Below the pieces are notes generated by a model. The model was not told where the DNA came from. It did not search any database and saw only the letters and a list, made by a program, of their open reading frames with translations. A program made the position numbers and the translations under genes. Positions 1 through 7,089 of a stretch of DNA of 19,623 nucleotides are shown one piece after another (within the stretch, counting starts at the first letter, position 1; every line of letters starts with the position of its first letter). Origin of the DNA: JBFJKD01 sp041601945 (GTDB taxonomy: Bacteria > Pseudomonadota > Gammaproteobacteria > Pseudomonadales > Porticoccaceae); NCBI GenBank assembly GCA_041601945.1, contig JBFIHG010000042.1:1-19623 (forward strand), in the 5' to 3' direction.

Positions 1-2328
1 CCCCTGGCTGCGGATTTTTTCCCGCAGGCTATCCCAGTCCAGCGTGCGGGACTTATCCATTTCGATGTACTGGCTGCCGCGATTTTTTTCCAGCAACTCG
101 ATGGAGTCGATGGGCAGAATACCGCGGCTCCACAGGGAACCTTCGTAGCTGGCGTAGCTGCCGCGTTCCTCGGCGAGGTCGCTGGAGGCTTCCAGGGCGT
201 GGTAACTGATGGTTTCCATGGAGCGGTCGGCAAATTCCACTGCCTGGTCGGAACCGTAGGCGGTTTTGATCTGGTACAGCGCGTCCTGAAAACCCATTAA
301 GCCCAGACCGACCGGACGGTGGCGCATATTGGATTGGCGCGCGGTGTCCACGGAGTAGTAGTTAATGTCGATCACGTTATCCAGCATGCGCACAGCGGTG
401 CGCACGGTGGCGCGCAGCTTGTCGCTATCTAACTGACCGTCCGCATTGATGTGCTGGGCGAGATTCACCGAGCCCAGATTACACACGGCGATTTCTTCGT
501 TGGCCTTGGTGTTGAGGGTGATTTCCGTGCACAGGTTGGAGGAGTGCACCACGCCCACATGCTGCTGTGGCGAGCGCAGGTTGCACGGGTCCTTGAAGGT
601 CATCCACGGATGGCCGGTCTCAAACAGCATGCCGAGCATTTTGCGCCACAGTTCCTGGGCGCGGACGGTTTTGGACAGCTTGATCTCGCCGGTGGCAGCC
701 ATCAGCTCGTATTCGGCGTAGCGAATTTCAAAGGCGGTACCGTACAGGTCGTGCAGGTCGGGCACATCGTTGGGGGAGAACAGGGTCCAGGGGCCGTCTT
801 CGAAGACGCGCTTCATAAACAGATCGGGAATCCAGTTGGCGGAATTCATGTCGTGGGTGCGGCGGCGATCGTCGCCGGTGTTTTTGCGCAGCTCGATAAA
901 TTCCTCGACATCGATATGCCAGGTTTCCAGATAGGCACAGACCGCGCCCTTGCGCTTGCCGCCCTGATTGACCGCGACAGCGGTGTCGTTGACCACTTTC
1001 AAAAAGGGCACCACGCCCTGGGACTTGCCGTTGGTGCCTTTGATATAGGCGCCGAGACCGCGCACCGGGGTCCAGTCGTTACCCAGGCCGCCCGCCCATT
1101 TGGAGAGCATGGCGTTATCCTGAATGGCGCCGTAGATGCCCTTGAGGCTGTCCGGCACGGTGGTCAGATAGCAGCTCGACAGTTGCGGGCGCAGGGTGCC
1201 GGCATTGAACAGGGTCGGGGTGGAGCTCATGTAGTCGAACGACGACAACAGATTATAAAATTCGATGGCGCGGGCTTCGCGGTCGTCCTCGTTGACGGCC
1301 AGGCCCATGGCAACGCGCATAAAGAAACACTGGGGCAGCTCGAAACGCACGTCGTCGCTGTGCAGGAAGTAGCGGTCGTACAGGGTTTGCAGGCCGAGGT
1401 AGCTGAACTGCAGATCCCGCTCGGGGTGAAGCGCCTGACCCAGTCGGCTCAGATCAAATTGCGCCAGGTCCGGGGAGATCAGTTCCAGCTCCACGCCGCG
1501 CTGAATGTAGGTGGACAATACCTGGGGATAGAGCTGCACCATTTCGTGCTGGGTGGCCCCGTCGGCGGTGCCCAGGAAGGTCAGCGCCTCGGCGCGCAGG
1601 CCGTCCATCAGCAAACGTGCGGTGGCGTAGGTGTAATTGGGTTCCTTTTCCACCAGGGTGCGAGCGGTGATGACCAGGGACGTGTTGACGTCTTTCATGG
1701 ACACGCCGTCGTACAGGTTGCGCAGCGCTTCCTTGAGAATGGCGTCTACTTCGACGTCTTTCAGATCCGCACAGGCCTCGCTGACCACGGTGTGCAGACG
1801 ATCCATATCCAGCGGGCCGCGGGTGCCGTCGTTGAAGGTGACTTCGATGTGGGTCTCGGTGTATTCGGTGGGCAACGGCGCGGGGCGCTCGGCAGCTCTT
1901 TCTTTGGAGCGCTCTTCGCGATAAATCACGTAGGAGCGGGCGATGCGCTGTTCGCCGCTGCGCATCAGGGCCAGTTCCACCTGATCCTGAATGTCCTCAA
2001 TATGCACGGTGCCACCGGAAGGCATGCGCCGCTTAAAGGTGTCGGTAACCTGCTGATTAAGAGCCGCCACGGTGTTGTGAATACGTCCCGAGGCTGCCGC
2101 CGCCGCGCCTTCCACGGCGAGAAACGCCTTGGTAATGGCGACCGCGATTTTAGAATCGTCGTAGGGCACCACGGTGCCATTACGCTTGATCACCCGCAAT
2201 TTACCGGGGGCGGTGGCGGTTACCGTGCTGGCGCGGGCGCTGAGGCTGGGTGCGCCCTGGCGGTTTTCCGGCTGTACGGATGCTGTATCGGGATGGGTTG
2301 ATTGTCCTGCTTGTGTCGTGGATTCCAT
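1..2328 (-). CDS. nrdA: Class Ia ribonucleoside-diphosphate reductase, alpha subunit (3' end outside the window)
   Basis: Reduces ribonucleoside diphosphates to deoxyribonucleotides, with the beta subunit NrdB, in the cytosol. 776 codons are present. A low-complexity N-terminus (about 1-42) is followed by an ATP-cone (about 43-142; VIKRNGTVVPYDDSKIAVA) and a second cone-like segment (about 158-245). The catalytic barrel follows: C386 in SSCYL, and N598/C600/E602 in the NLCTE motif, correspond to E. coli C225, N437/C439/E441; C616 corresponds to C462. Two ATP-cones are the Pseudomonas aeruginosa arrangement, where the N-terminal one mediates dATP inhibition. The C-terminal part with the radical-transfer tyrosines and the CxxC tail lies beyond base 1. 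The start is ATG at 2328; its Shine-Dalgarno is weak (AGG about 11 bases upstream). Tandem NrdR-like boxes lie about 250 bp upstream. Confidence 0.97.
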   Translation of the reverse strand, partial: MESTTQAGQSTHPDTASVQPENRQGAPSLSARASTVTATAPGKLRVIKRNGTVVPYDDSKIAVAITKAFLAVEGAAAAASGRIHNTVAALNQQVTDTFKRRMPSGGTVHIEDIQDQVELALMRSGEQRIARSYVIYREERSKERAAERPAPLPTEYTETHIEVTFNDGTRGPLDMDRLHTVVSEACADLKDVEVDAILKEALRNLYDGVSMKDVNTSLVITARTLVEKEPNYTYATARLLMDGLRAEALTFLGTADGATQHEMVQLYPQVLSTYIQRGVELELISPDLAQFDLSRLGQALHPERDLQFSYLGLQTLYDRYFLHSDDVRFELPQCFFMRVAMGLAVNEDDREARAIEFYNLLSSFDYMSSTPTLFNAGTLRPQLSSCYLTTVPDSLKGIYGAIQDNAMLSKWAGGLGNDWTPVRGLGAYIKGTNGKSQGVVPFLKVVNDTAVAVNQGGKRKGAVCAYLETWHIDVEEFIELRKNTGDDRRRTHDMNSANWIPDLFMKRVFEDGPWTLFSPNDVPDLHDLYGTAFEIRYAEYELMAATGEIKLSKTVRAQELWRKMLGMLFETGHPWMTFKDPCNLRSPQQHVGVVHSSNLCTEITLNTKANEEIAVCNLGSVNLAQHINADGQLDSDKLRATVRTAVRMLDNVIDINYYSVDTARQSNMRHRPVGLGLMGFQDALYQIKTAYGSDQAVEFADRSMETISYHALEASSDLAEERGSYASYEGSLWSRGILPIDSIELLEKNRGSQYIEMDKSRTLDWDSLREKIRSQG

Positions 2329-2420
2329 ACAAATATTACCTGCTATATCGCTTGTTTGTTGTTGTGTGGTGCGGTTGTTCTGTGGTGTTACACCCGGCGG
2401 CAAATAGCTCTGTTGTTATG
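2329..2420 (-). other. CA-rich 5' leader of nrdA
   Basis: Read on the minus strand, the stretch just before the nrdA start is strikingly C/A-rich, with runs such as ACAACAACAAACAA (about 2353-2365) and very few G residues. Such a leader should be largely unstructured. It contains AACAACAA (2356-2363 complement), which fits the AANAANAA motif bound by Hfq/Crc in Pseudomonas. The composition is seen directly; any role in ribosome loading or catabolite control is inference. Confidence 0.4.
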
Positions 2421-2573
2421 TTGTGGACCATTTTCCGGTAGTGCGTGGTCGTCTGACTGCATGAGGCAGTGCGATAGAATATTCTTCTCGACTGCGTGAT
2501 CATTTTCGGCTCTATCCGACTGTATTCGATGTAATTTTCTGAACCCCAGATATGGTACTCAACCTCTCCAGTG

Positions 2574-2621
2574 ACACAAGATAGTGTGGATGAAAGTGAA
2601 TTGCAACACTATATGTATGAA
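2574..2621. promoter_or_regulatory. Tandem NrdR-like boxes upstream of nrdA
   Basis: Box 1 at 2574-2589 (ACACAAGATAGTGTGG) and box 2 at 2606-2621 (ACACTATATGTATGAA) both resemble the NrdR consensus acaCwAtATaTwGtgt; I count about 13/16 and 11/16 matches. Their starts are exactly 32 bp apart, about three helical turns, the spacing typical of NrdR box pairs in front of nrd operons. NrdR is the zinc-finger/ATP-cone repressor of ribonucleotide reductase genes. The pair lies about 250 bp upstream of the nrdA start, so the leader would be long. Confidence 0.7.
2578..2606 (-). promoter_or_regulatory. Candidate nrdA promoter overlapping the NrdR boxes
   Basis: On the minus strand, a -35-like TTGCAA (2606-2601) and a -10-like TATCTT (2583-2578) are separated by 17 bp, each matching 4 of 6 consensus bases. 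The -10 sits inside NrdR box 1 and the -35 touches box 2, a geometry suited to repression by occlusion. Other hexamers nearby (TTGATC and TATAGT with a 15-bp spacer, 2634-2608) are possible alternatives. Confidence 0.4.
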
Positions 2622-2634
2622 AAAATGTGATCAA

Positions 2635-2715
2635 CTCCCGGTCTTGCGGTCGCGGTGAGCGGCCCCTTACCGGGAGGGGGCTTGAGGCTTGGCTTCAACC
2701 CCCTGGACCTGGGGG
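2635..2715 (-). other. GC-rich inverted repeats between the kinase gene and nrdA
   Basis: Three inverted repeats are visible downstream of the kinase stop: CCCCC/GGGGG (2699-2703 with 2711-2715), GCCCC/GGGGC around 2662-2681, and a perfect 8-bp pair CTCCCGGT (2635-2642) with ACCGGGAG (2669-2676). On the minus strand the last one is followed, about ten bases later, by a run of six T (about 2625-2620). Together they may terminate the two-component transcript, but no single hairpin has an adjacent U-tract, so the call is weak. Confidence 0.3.
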
Positions 2716-2723
2716 TGTTGGGG

Positions 2724-4139
2724 TCAGGACTGGACAGGCGGGAAAGATAGAATGACACGCAGACCCGGTGGGGTGGGGGCGTCGGCCAGACGGACGCTGG
2801 CGCGGTGGATCGCGGCGATGCGCTGTACGATAGCCAGCCCCAGGCCCGTACCGTCGTTGTAGTGCAGTTTGCTCATATCGGCCCGGTAAAACCGCTCCAT
2901 TACCCGGGCGCGAAGATCCGGCGCAATACCGGGACCGCGATCCGTGATTTCCACGTCAACCGAGGCAGCGCGCACCGCTATTGATATGGTCAGAGGACTT
3001 CCGGCCGGGGCGTACTGGATGGCATTGCGCAACAGATTGGTAAACAGAATCCCCAGGGTTTCCCGATTGCCGGTCAGGTGCGCGTAGCTCTCACCAGTGA
3101 AGTGCAATTCGAGCTGCGGCTCGCGATTAACCAGCTCCAGGTCGTTCCAGCAATTCTGAATAAGCGCCCTGAGGGGCACATCGGCCATGGGTAGCTCCAC
3201 GCTGTCCTGGTCCAGTCGACTCAGGGTTAACAGCTCTTCGATCAATCCTTCGGTGCGCGTCACCACTTTTTCAAGTTCGGTCAGGGAGTCGCGCGCGTCT
3301 GCCGCGTTGTGGGCACGCCGGGCATTTTGCAGATGGACCTTGATCGCGGCGATGGGCGTGCGCAGTTCGTGAGCGGCGTCTGCGGTAAAGGCGCGTTCCC
3401 GCTGAATGGCTTCGCGCAGGCGTTCGAATAACTGATTGATGGCCTGTACCACCACATTGACTTCGCTGGGGGCGCGCTGGATGGTCAGCGGTGTCAGGTT
3501 TTCCGGTCGGCGTGTGCGCAGTGCCTCGGCGGTGCTGGACAGGGGCGCCAAACCATAGCGCACTACCAGCGTCACGATAATGCTTACCAGGACAATTGCC
3601 AGCAGGGCCGGTGCAATTCCCTGGCTGAGCATTTCCCGGCTAATTTCGTCGCGAATGCCGATGCGCTCGCCCACCCCGATCCACACATCGTCGTTAAGCA
3701 GAAAAAACACGCGCCATTCGCGGTCGTCTACGATCACGTTGTGATAACCCGGGTGCAGGTTTGGTCCCCAGGGGTTTTCAGGGGCGGAAGAGGAGCGCGC
3801 CAGTAGTTTGTTGTCGCGCCATATCTGAAAGGCAATCTTGCGTTCGTAGGCGTGACCCCAGGGTCCGGATTCGTTTTCCTCGGAATCGGTCGTGCTATTT
3901 TCTGTATCAGGCGCTACCAGTTCTGGTGTGTCGAACAAATCGGTGACCAGTGGTTTGGCAAGCTCCGGCGGCGACTCCCAGGACTGGCGCAACAGCCGAG
4001 CGTATTGCGCCAGTTCGGCATCGAATACCTCTTCGACTTCGTGGCGGATCGAGTAATAGCTCCACACCAGGCTGGCCGCGAGGGCCGCGGTGATAAGACC
4101 CACCAGGGTCGAGGTGAGCAGGCGTTGAATCGAAATCAT
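2724..4139 (-). CDS. Two-component sensor histidine kinase, QseC/PmrB/TctE type
   Basis: Inner-membrane sensor kinase of 471 residues. Membrane segment 1 (about 8-28), a periplasmic domain (about 29-172, beginning like the two-component sensor N-terminal domain of QseC/TctE), membrane segment 2 (about 174-195), then a HAMP-like linker. The dimerisation/phosphoacceptor motif AHELRTP has H257; the catalytic domain shows N372 (N box), DRGPG at 400-404 (G1) and GTGLGLA at 430-436 (G2). The periplasmic domain carries an acidic stretch (about 78-90, with E87-x-x-E90). The start ATG overlaps the response-regulator stop as ATGA, so the two are translationally coupled. The partner regulator is of the OmpR family. 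The ligand is unknown; QseC, PmrB or TctE cannot be distinguished from sequence alone. Confidence 0.92.
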   Translation of the reverse strand: MISIQRLLTSTLVGLITAALAASLVWSYYSIRHEVEEVFDAELAQYARLLRQSWESPPELAKPLVTDLFDTPELVAPDTENSTTDSEENESGPWGHAYERKIAFQIWRDNKLLARSSSAPENPWGPNLHPGYHNVIVDDREWRVFFLLNDDVWIGVGERIGIRDEISREMLSQGIAPALLAIVLVSIIVTLVVRYGLAPLSSTAEALRTRRPENLTPLTIQRAPSEVNVVVQAINQLFERLREAIQRERAFTADAAHELRTPIAAIKVHLQNARRAHNAADARDSLTELEKVVTRTEGLIEELLTLSRLDQDSVELPMADVPLRALIQNCWNDLELVNREPQLELHFTGESYAHLTGNRETLGILFTNLLRNAIQYAPAGSPLTISIAVRAASVDVEITDRGPGIAPDLRARVMERFYRADMSKLHYNDGTGLGLAIVQRIAAIHRASVRLADAPTPPGLRVILSFPPVQS

Positions 4140-4795
4140 AATTTGTCGATGGTATAGCCCACACCGCGCACGGTGCGCACCAGTTGGGGGTACAGTTTTT
4201 TACGCAGGTGGTGAATGTGGACTTCCAGGGCGTTACTTTCCACTTCGTCGCCCCAGCGATACAGCTGTTGTTCGAGGTCGGCGCGGCGCAATACGCGGCC
4301 GCGTTTTTCGAGCAGCAGTTGCAGCAGCTGGATTTCCCGCCGCGACAGGGCGACGGGCGTACCGTCGTGGGTAACCGTGTGGGCATGGGGGTTCAAGGTA
4401 ACCGCGCCATGATTCAGCAGGCTTTCAGCGCGGCCTTCGCGGCGCCGCTGAATCGCGTGCAAGCGCGCCAGGAACTCGTCGATATCAAAGGGTTTCGCCA
4501 GATAATCATCGGCGCCGAGATTGAGGCCGGCTATTTTGTCGGTGGTCTCGGCGCGCGCAGTAAGAATCAGCACGCCGACTTCGTGGTGTTCGGCGCGCAG
4601 TTGTTTGAGTACCGCCAGGCCGTCGAGTCCCGGTAATCCCAGATCCAGCACCAGCAGGGCAAAGGTCTCGCCGCGCAATACCGGCAATACTTCATCGCCC
4701 CGCCGCACCCACTCCGGGACGAAGCCTTCCCGTTCCAGTGCAGTGACCAGGCCGCGTCCCAGGGACTGGTCGTCTTCCGCAATCAGGATGCGCAC
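4136..4795 (-). CDS. OmpR-family response regulator, QseB/PmrA/TctD type
   Basis: DNA-binding response regulator of 219 residues. The receiver domain (1-115) shows the acidic pocket E7/D8/D9, phosphoacceptor D51 in LVLDLGLPG, T79 and K101 in LAKPF. The winged-helix domain (about 125-219) contains the recognition-helix region SNALEVHIHHLRKKL and ends with the usual VRGVGYT wing. The start is GTG at 4795: AAGAG lies six bases upstream, and the nearby ATG (4809) is out of frame. It follows the TPR gene by 24 bp and overlaps the kinase gene by 4 bp. A tandem TTAA repeat of the kind bound by PmrA/QseB proteins lies upstream of the first gene of this run (9418-9434), so autoregulation is plausible. 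Confidence 0.93.
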   Translation of the reverse strand: MRILIAEDDQSLGRGLVTALEREGFVPEWVRRGDEVLPVLRGETFALLVLDLGLPGLDGLAVLKQLRAEHHEVGVLILTARAETTDKIAGLNLGADDYLAKPFDIDEFLARLHAIQRRREGRAESLLNHGAVTLNPHAHTVTHDGTPVALSRREIQLLQLLLEKRGRVLRRADLEQQLYRWGDEVESNALEVHIHHLRKKLYPQLVRTVRGVGYTIDKL

Positions 4796-4819
4796 GGGTT
4801 GCTCTTCATGGCTGGCTGC

Positions 4820-5482
4820 TCACAGTTTGCGCGCTATTTTATCCAGCAAACGCTGAATTTCCACGCGCCGTCCCTGGTCGGCCACCGGGCGTTCCGGTCG
4901 CGGGGCTGCGGCGAGCGCTTTGTGCAGGGCCAGTTGCGCCTGCGGGTATTGTTTACGGGAGAACAGATAATCACCGTAAAAATAATTGGCGTCTATATCG
5001 TCGGGGGCTAACTCCAGGGCCAGGCGTAAATGTTGTTCGGCAAGTTTTTTGTCGCCAAAACTAATCGGCCAGCCGGGCGCCTGATAATACAGCGAGCCAA
5101 GAGAGGTGTGCGCCGCACCCGACAAAACAGTGGGATCGATGGCGATGGCTCGTTCCAGTGAACGTTTCGCGTGGCGAATACTTTTCAGGGCGCCTAATCC
5201 CCCGGCCGCTCCGGCGTAGGTGGAGCGCGTAATGCCATCCCATATCCACAGCGCCGCGCACTGCGGTAGCGCAGCGCTGGCGGTGCTGGTTTGCTGGATC
5301 AGGTCGACATAGGCGGCTTCGCGATCTGCTTCGGCAAGCTGATACGTAATTTTATCCCAGCGTTGCTGGAGTGGTAGCGCAGCGGCGCTGCAGGCGCCCG
5401 TGTCCGGGCCCAAATTATCAGCTTGTGCCCAGAGTGGCCCGAGCAGAATCAGGACCGACACAGCAGTGCGTAGCAATTTCAC
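4820..5482 (-). CDS. Secreted TPR protein, TatT-like
   Basis: 220 residues with an N-terminal signal peptide (hydrophobic core about 5-18, likely cleavage after AQA at 19-21) and no lipobox, so probably a soluble periplasmic protein. The helical body resembles the TatT family, TPR-type partners of TRAP transporters: GAAHTSLGSLYYQAPGWP, then LALELAPDDIDANYFYG in a TPR-like repeat near the C-terminus. No TRAP permease or binding protein is nearby, so the TRAP role is not supported here. GTG start at 5482 with GGGAG seven bases upstream. It lies 46 bp after the dehydrogenase and 24 bp before the response regulator, so it is probably in the same operon. A periplasmic TPR protein beside a sensor kinase could act as an accessory sensor or scaffold; that is inference. 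Confidence 0.75.
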   Translation of the reverse strand: MKLLRTAVSVLILLGPLWAQADNLGPDTGACSAAALPLQQRWDKITYQLAEADREAAYVDLIQQTSTASAALPQCAALWIWDGITRSTYAGAAGGLGALKSIRHAKRSLERAIAIDPTVLSGAAHTSLGSLYYQAPGWPISFGDKKLAEQHLRLALELAPDDIDANYFYGDYLFSRKQYPQAQLALHKALAAAPRPERPVADQGRRVEIQRLLDKIARKL

Positions 5483-5528
5483 GGGTTAGCTCCCTGGGTT
5501 GGTAGCGCAGACGTCCACAGTGACAATT

Positions 5529-6347
5529 TCATGCGTCGGCGCGCGGTTTGGTAGCCGTCGCCTGTTTTGCAAAGCGACTGATCACCGGTAATTTTTTGCG
5601 CAACGCCTTATCGACGCGACCGGGCATCAGCGCGTTGATACGGGAGAAGAGTCGCTCCTGCCAGCCGATCTGCGTGATGGCCTGCTCGAGCTGGATGGCT
5701 TTAACGATAGCGCTGGCCACTTTGTCCGGTTTGTCGGTGGGGGTTTTGAGGGCCTTGTTCAGATCGTCCACGGCGCCCGCGTTAAACGCCGTGCGGGTGG
5801 CGCGGGGCGCGACGTAAAGTGCTTGTACATGGGATCCATCCAGCTCCCGGCGCAGCGCCTCGGTAAAGCCGCGCAGGCCAAACTTGGTGGCGCTATAGGC
5901 CGCGAAACCGGGAAAGGCAATGCTGCCAAAGGTAGAGCCGATATTGACAATCAAGCCCTGGTTTCTTTCCAGCAATGCCGGCAACAGCGCGCGGGTCAAC
6001 AACATGGGCGCGACCAGATTGGTCATCAGCAGGGCTTCCAGGTCGCTTTGCCGCAGATGGCGAAACAGACCGAAGCGGTTGACCCCGGCATTATTGATCA
6101 GGATATCCAGGGGCCTGGCATATAAACGGCACGCTTCCACTAATGCATTGCGACCGGTTTCTGTGGTGATATCCGCAACCACCACGCGATGCTCTCCGGG
6201 CAATGTACTGCGTAGTGCGTTCAGCGCGCTCTGGTCGCGACCGCTGAGTAGTAGTGTTGCGCCCGCGCTGGCCAGTTTCATCGCCAGCGCCTGGCCAATG
6301 CCGCCGCCGGCGCCGGTCAGCAGCACCACCTTATTTTTCAAATCCAT
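5529..6347 (-). CDS. Short-chain dehydrogenase/reductase (SDR)
   Basis: A 272-residue classical SDR oxidoreductase, presumably cytosolic, NAD(P)-dependent. The Rossmann motif TGAGGGIG is at 11-18, NNAG at 85-88, and the catalytic set is S138, Y151 and K155 (YSATK). The start chosen is ATG at 6347, with GGAG seven bases upstream; 22 further in-frame codons upstream lack an SDR-like sequence. It overlaps the 3' end of the di-iron oxidase gene by 17 bp, implying coupled translation. In this operon it probably oxidises or reduces a hydroxyl/keto group, or an aldehyde, on the product of the neighbouring enzymes. The substrate cannot be read from the sequence. The C-terminus (about 240-272) is basic, which may aid membrane or lipid contact (speculative). 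Confidence 0.92.
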   Translation of the reverse strand: MDLKNKVVLLTGAGGGIGQALAMKLASAGATLLLSGRDQSALNALRSTLPGEHRVVVADITTETGRNALVEACRLYARPLDILINNAGVNRFGLFRHLRQSDLEALLMTNLVAPMLLTRALLPALLERNQGLIVNIGSTFGSIAFPGFAAYSATKFGLRGFTEALRRELDGSHVQALYVAPRATRTAFNAGAVDDLNKALKTPTDKPDKVASAIVKAIQLEQAITQIGWQERLFSRINALMPGRVDKALRKKLPVISRFAKQATATKPRADA

Positions 6348-7089
6348 GTGCACACTCCTGATATTGGTATGGGTCCAGGGTAGACGACAGCTGTGCTGCG
6401 CAAGCTGATCCAACTACTGGATCGACCTGCCTCCCGTCCGCATACAATGGCAGGGAACGAAACATTGCGCCATACAAACGATAGATTACCTGTGCCACAT
6501 GAACAATCGCCTTGCGATCTTCTGTGCTGTCAATACGATTTATCAGATCGGCAAAAAAACGCACGTGATCCTCATCCAGTTCGCCGTGGGAAGTGAGGTA
6601 GGTAAATGCCTGGTCGGGCAATTTGAGGCTCCGTTGAATTTGTTGGGCGGCTTGTGTGGCGACGGTTACGCTGGTGCCTTCCAGCACGTGAATCATGCCA
6701 AAAAACCCGAGGGGATTGGTGCGCTGGATGGTGTCCCATGCATAGCTAATCATCACTTCTGTAGCCAGGCGGGGGCTACCACTACGTACGCAGGCTTTAT
6801 CTCCACCACAGGCCTCGATGTCGTTGAGCACCCATTCCTGATGACCCAGTTCCTCGGCGATGTACTCCGCCACCGCGGTGCGTAGCCATTCTTTGCTTTC
6901 TGGAATGCGACTGCCGAGGGCCATCAACAGCGGCACCGTGTGTTTAACGTGATGATAGGCTTCGGTCAAAAAAGCGATATAGCTGGCGAGTGGCAGGGTA
7001 CCGGCCACGGCACACTGAATAACCGGCGCGGTTAGCAAAAACTGCCGGTCTGCCGCAGTTTGCTGCTGGAGTTGTGCGTAAAACGTCAT
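6331..7089 (-). CDS. Haem-oxygenase-fold iron-containing redox enzyme (HDO/TenA-PqqC-like)
   Basis: A 252-residue all-helical protein of the iron-containing redox enzyme family, related in fold to TenA, PqqC, CADD and UndA. Candidate ferroxidase-type ligands are E43 (LTEAYHH), E79/E80 and H83 (AEELGH), E137 (HVLEG), and the triad H168-x3-D172-x2-H175 (HGELDEDH), whose spacing equals that remembered for chlamydial CADD. An O2-using di-iron oxidase is therefore likely; known relatives desaturate, decarboxylate or cleave acyl and amino-acid substrates. ATG start at 7089 overlaps the ligase stop as ATGA, and the 3' end overlaps the SDR start. Linkage to an acyl ligase suggests an activated acyl or amino acid substrate (inference). 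Confidence 0.85.
   Translation of the reverse strand: MTFYAQLQQQTAADRQFLLTAPVIQCAVAGTLPLASYIAFLTEAYHHVKHTVPLLMALGSRIPESKEWLRTAVAEYIAEELGHQEWVLNDIEACGGDKACVRSGSPRLATEVMISYAWDTIQRTNPLGFFGMIHVLEGTSVTVATQAAQQIQRSLKLPDQAFTYLTSHGELDEDHVRFFADLINRIDSTEDRKAIVHVAQVIYRLYGAMFRSLPLYADGRQVDPVVGSACAAQLSSTLDPYQYQECAHGFEK

Noticed and set aside
451..2301. A 616-codon open frame on the plus strand opposite nrdA
   Set aside because: It is antisense to a clearly coding, motif-complete nrdA. Its product is compositionally odd (rich in H, Q, G, V) with no recognisable domain. Long antisense frames arise from codon bias in GC-rich genes.
3907..4386. A 159-codon minus-strand frame spanning the response-regulator/kinase junction
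   Set aside because: It is out of frame with two well-supported genes and yields no domain-like sequence.
6348..6413. N-terminal extension of the SDR upstream of 6347
   Set aside because: It lies inside the 3' end of the di-iron oxidase gene, adds non-SDR sequence, and ATG 6347 has GGAG at good spacing.
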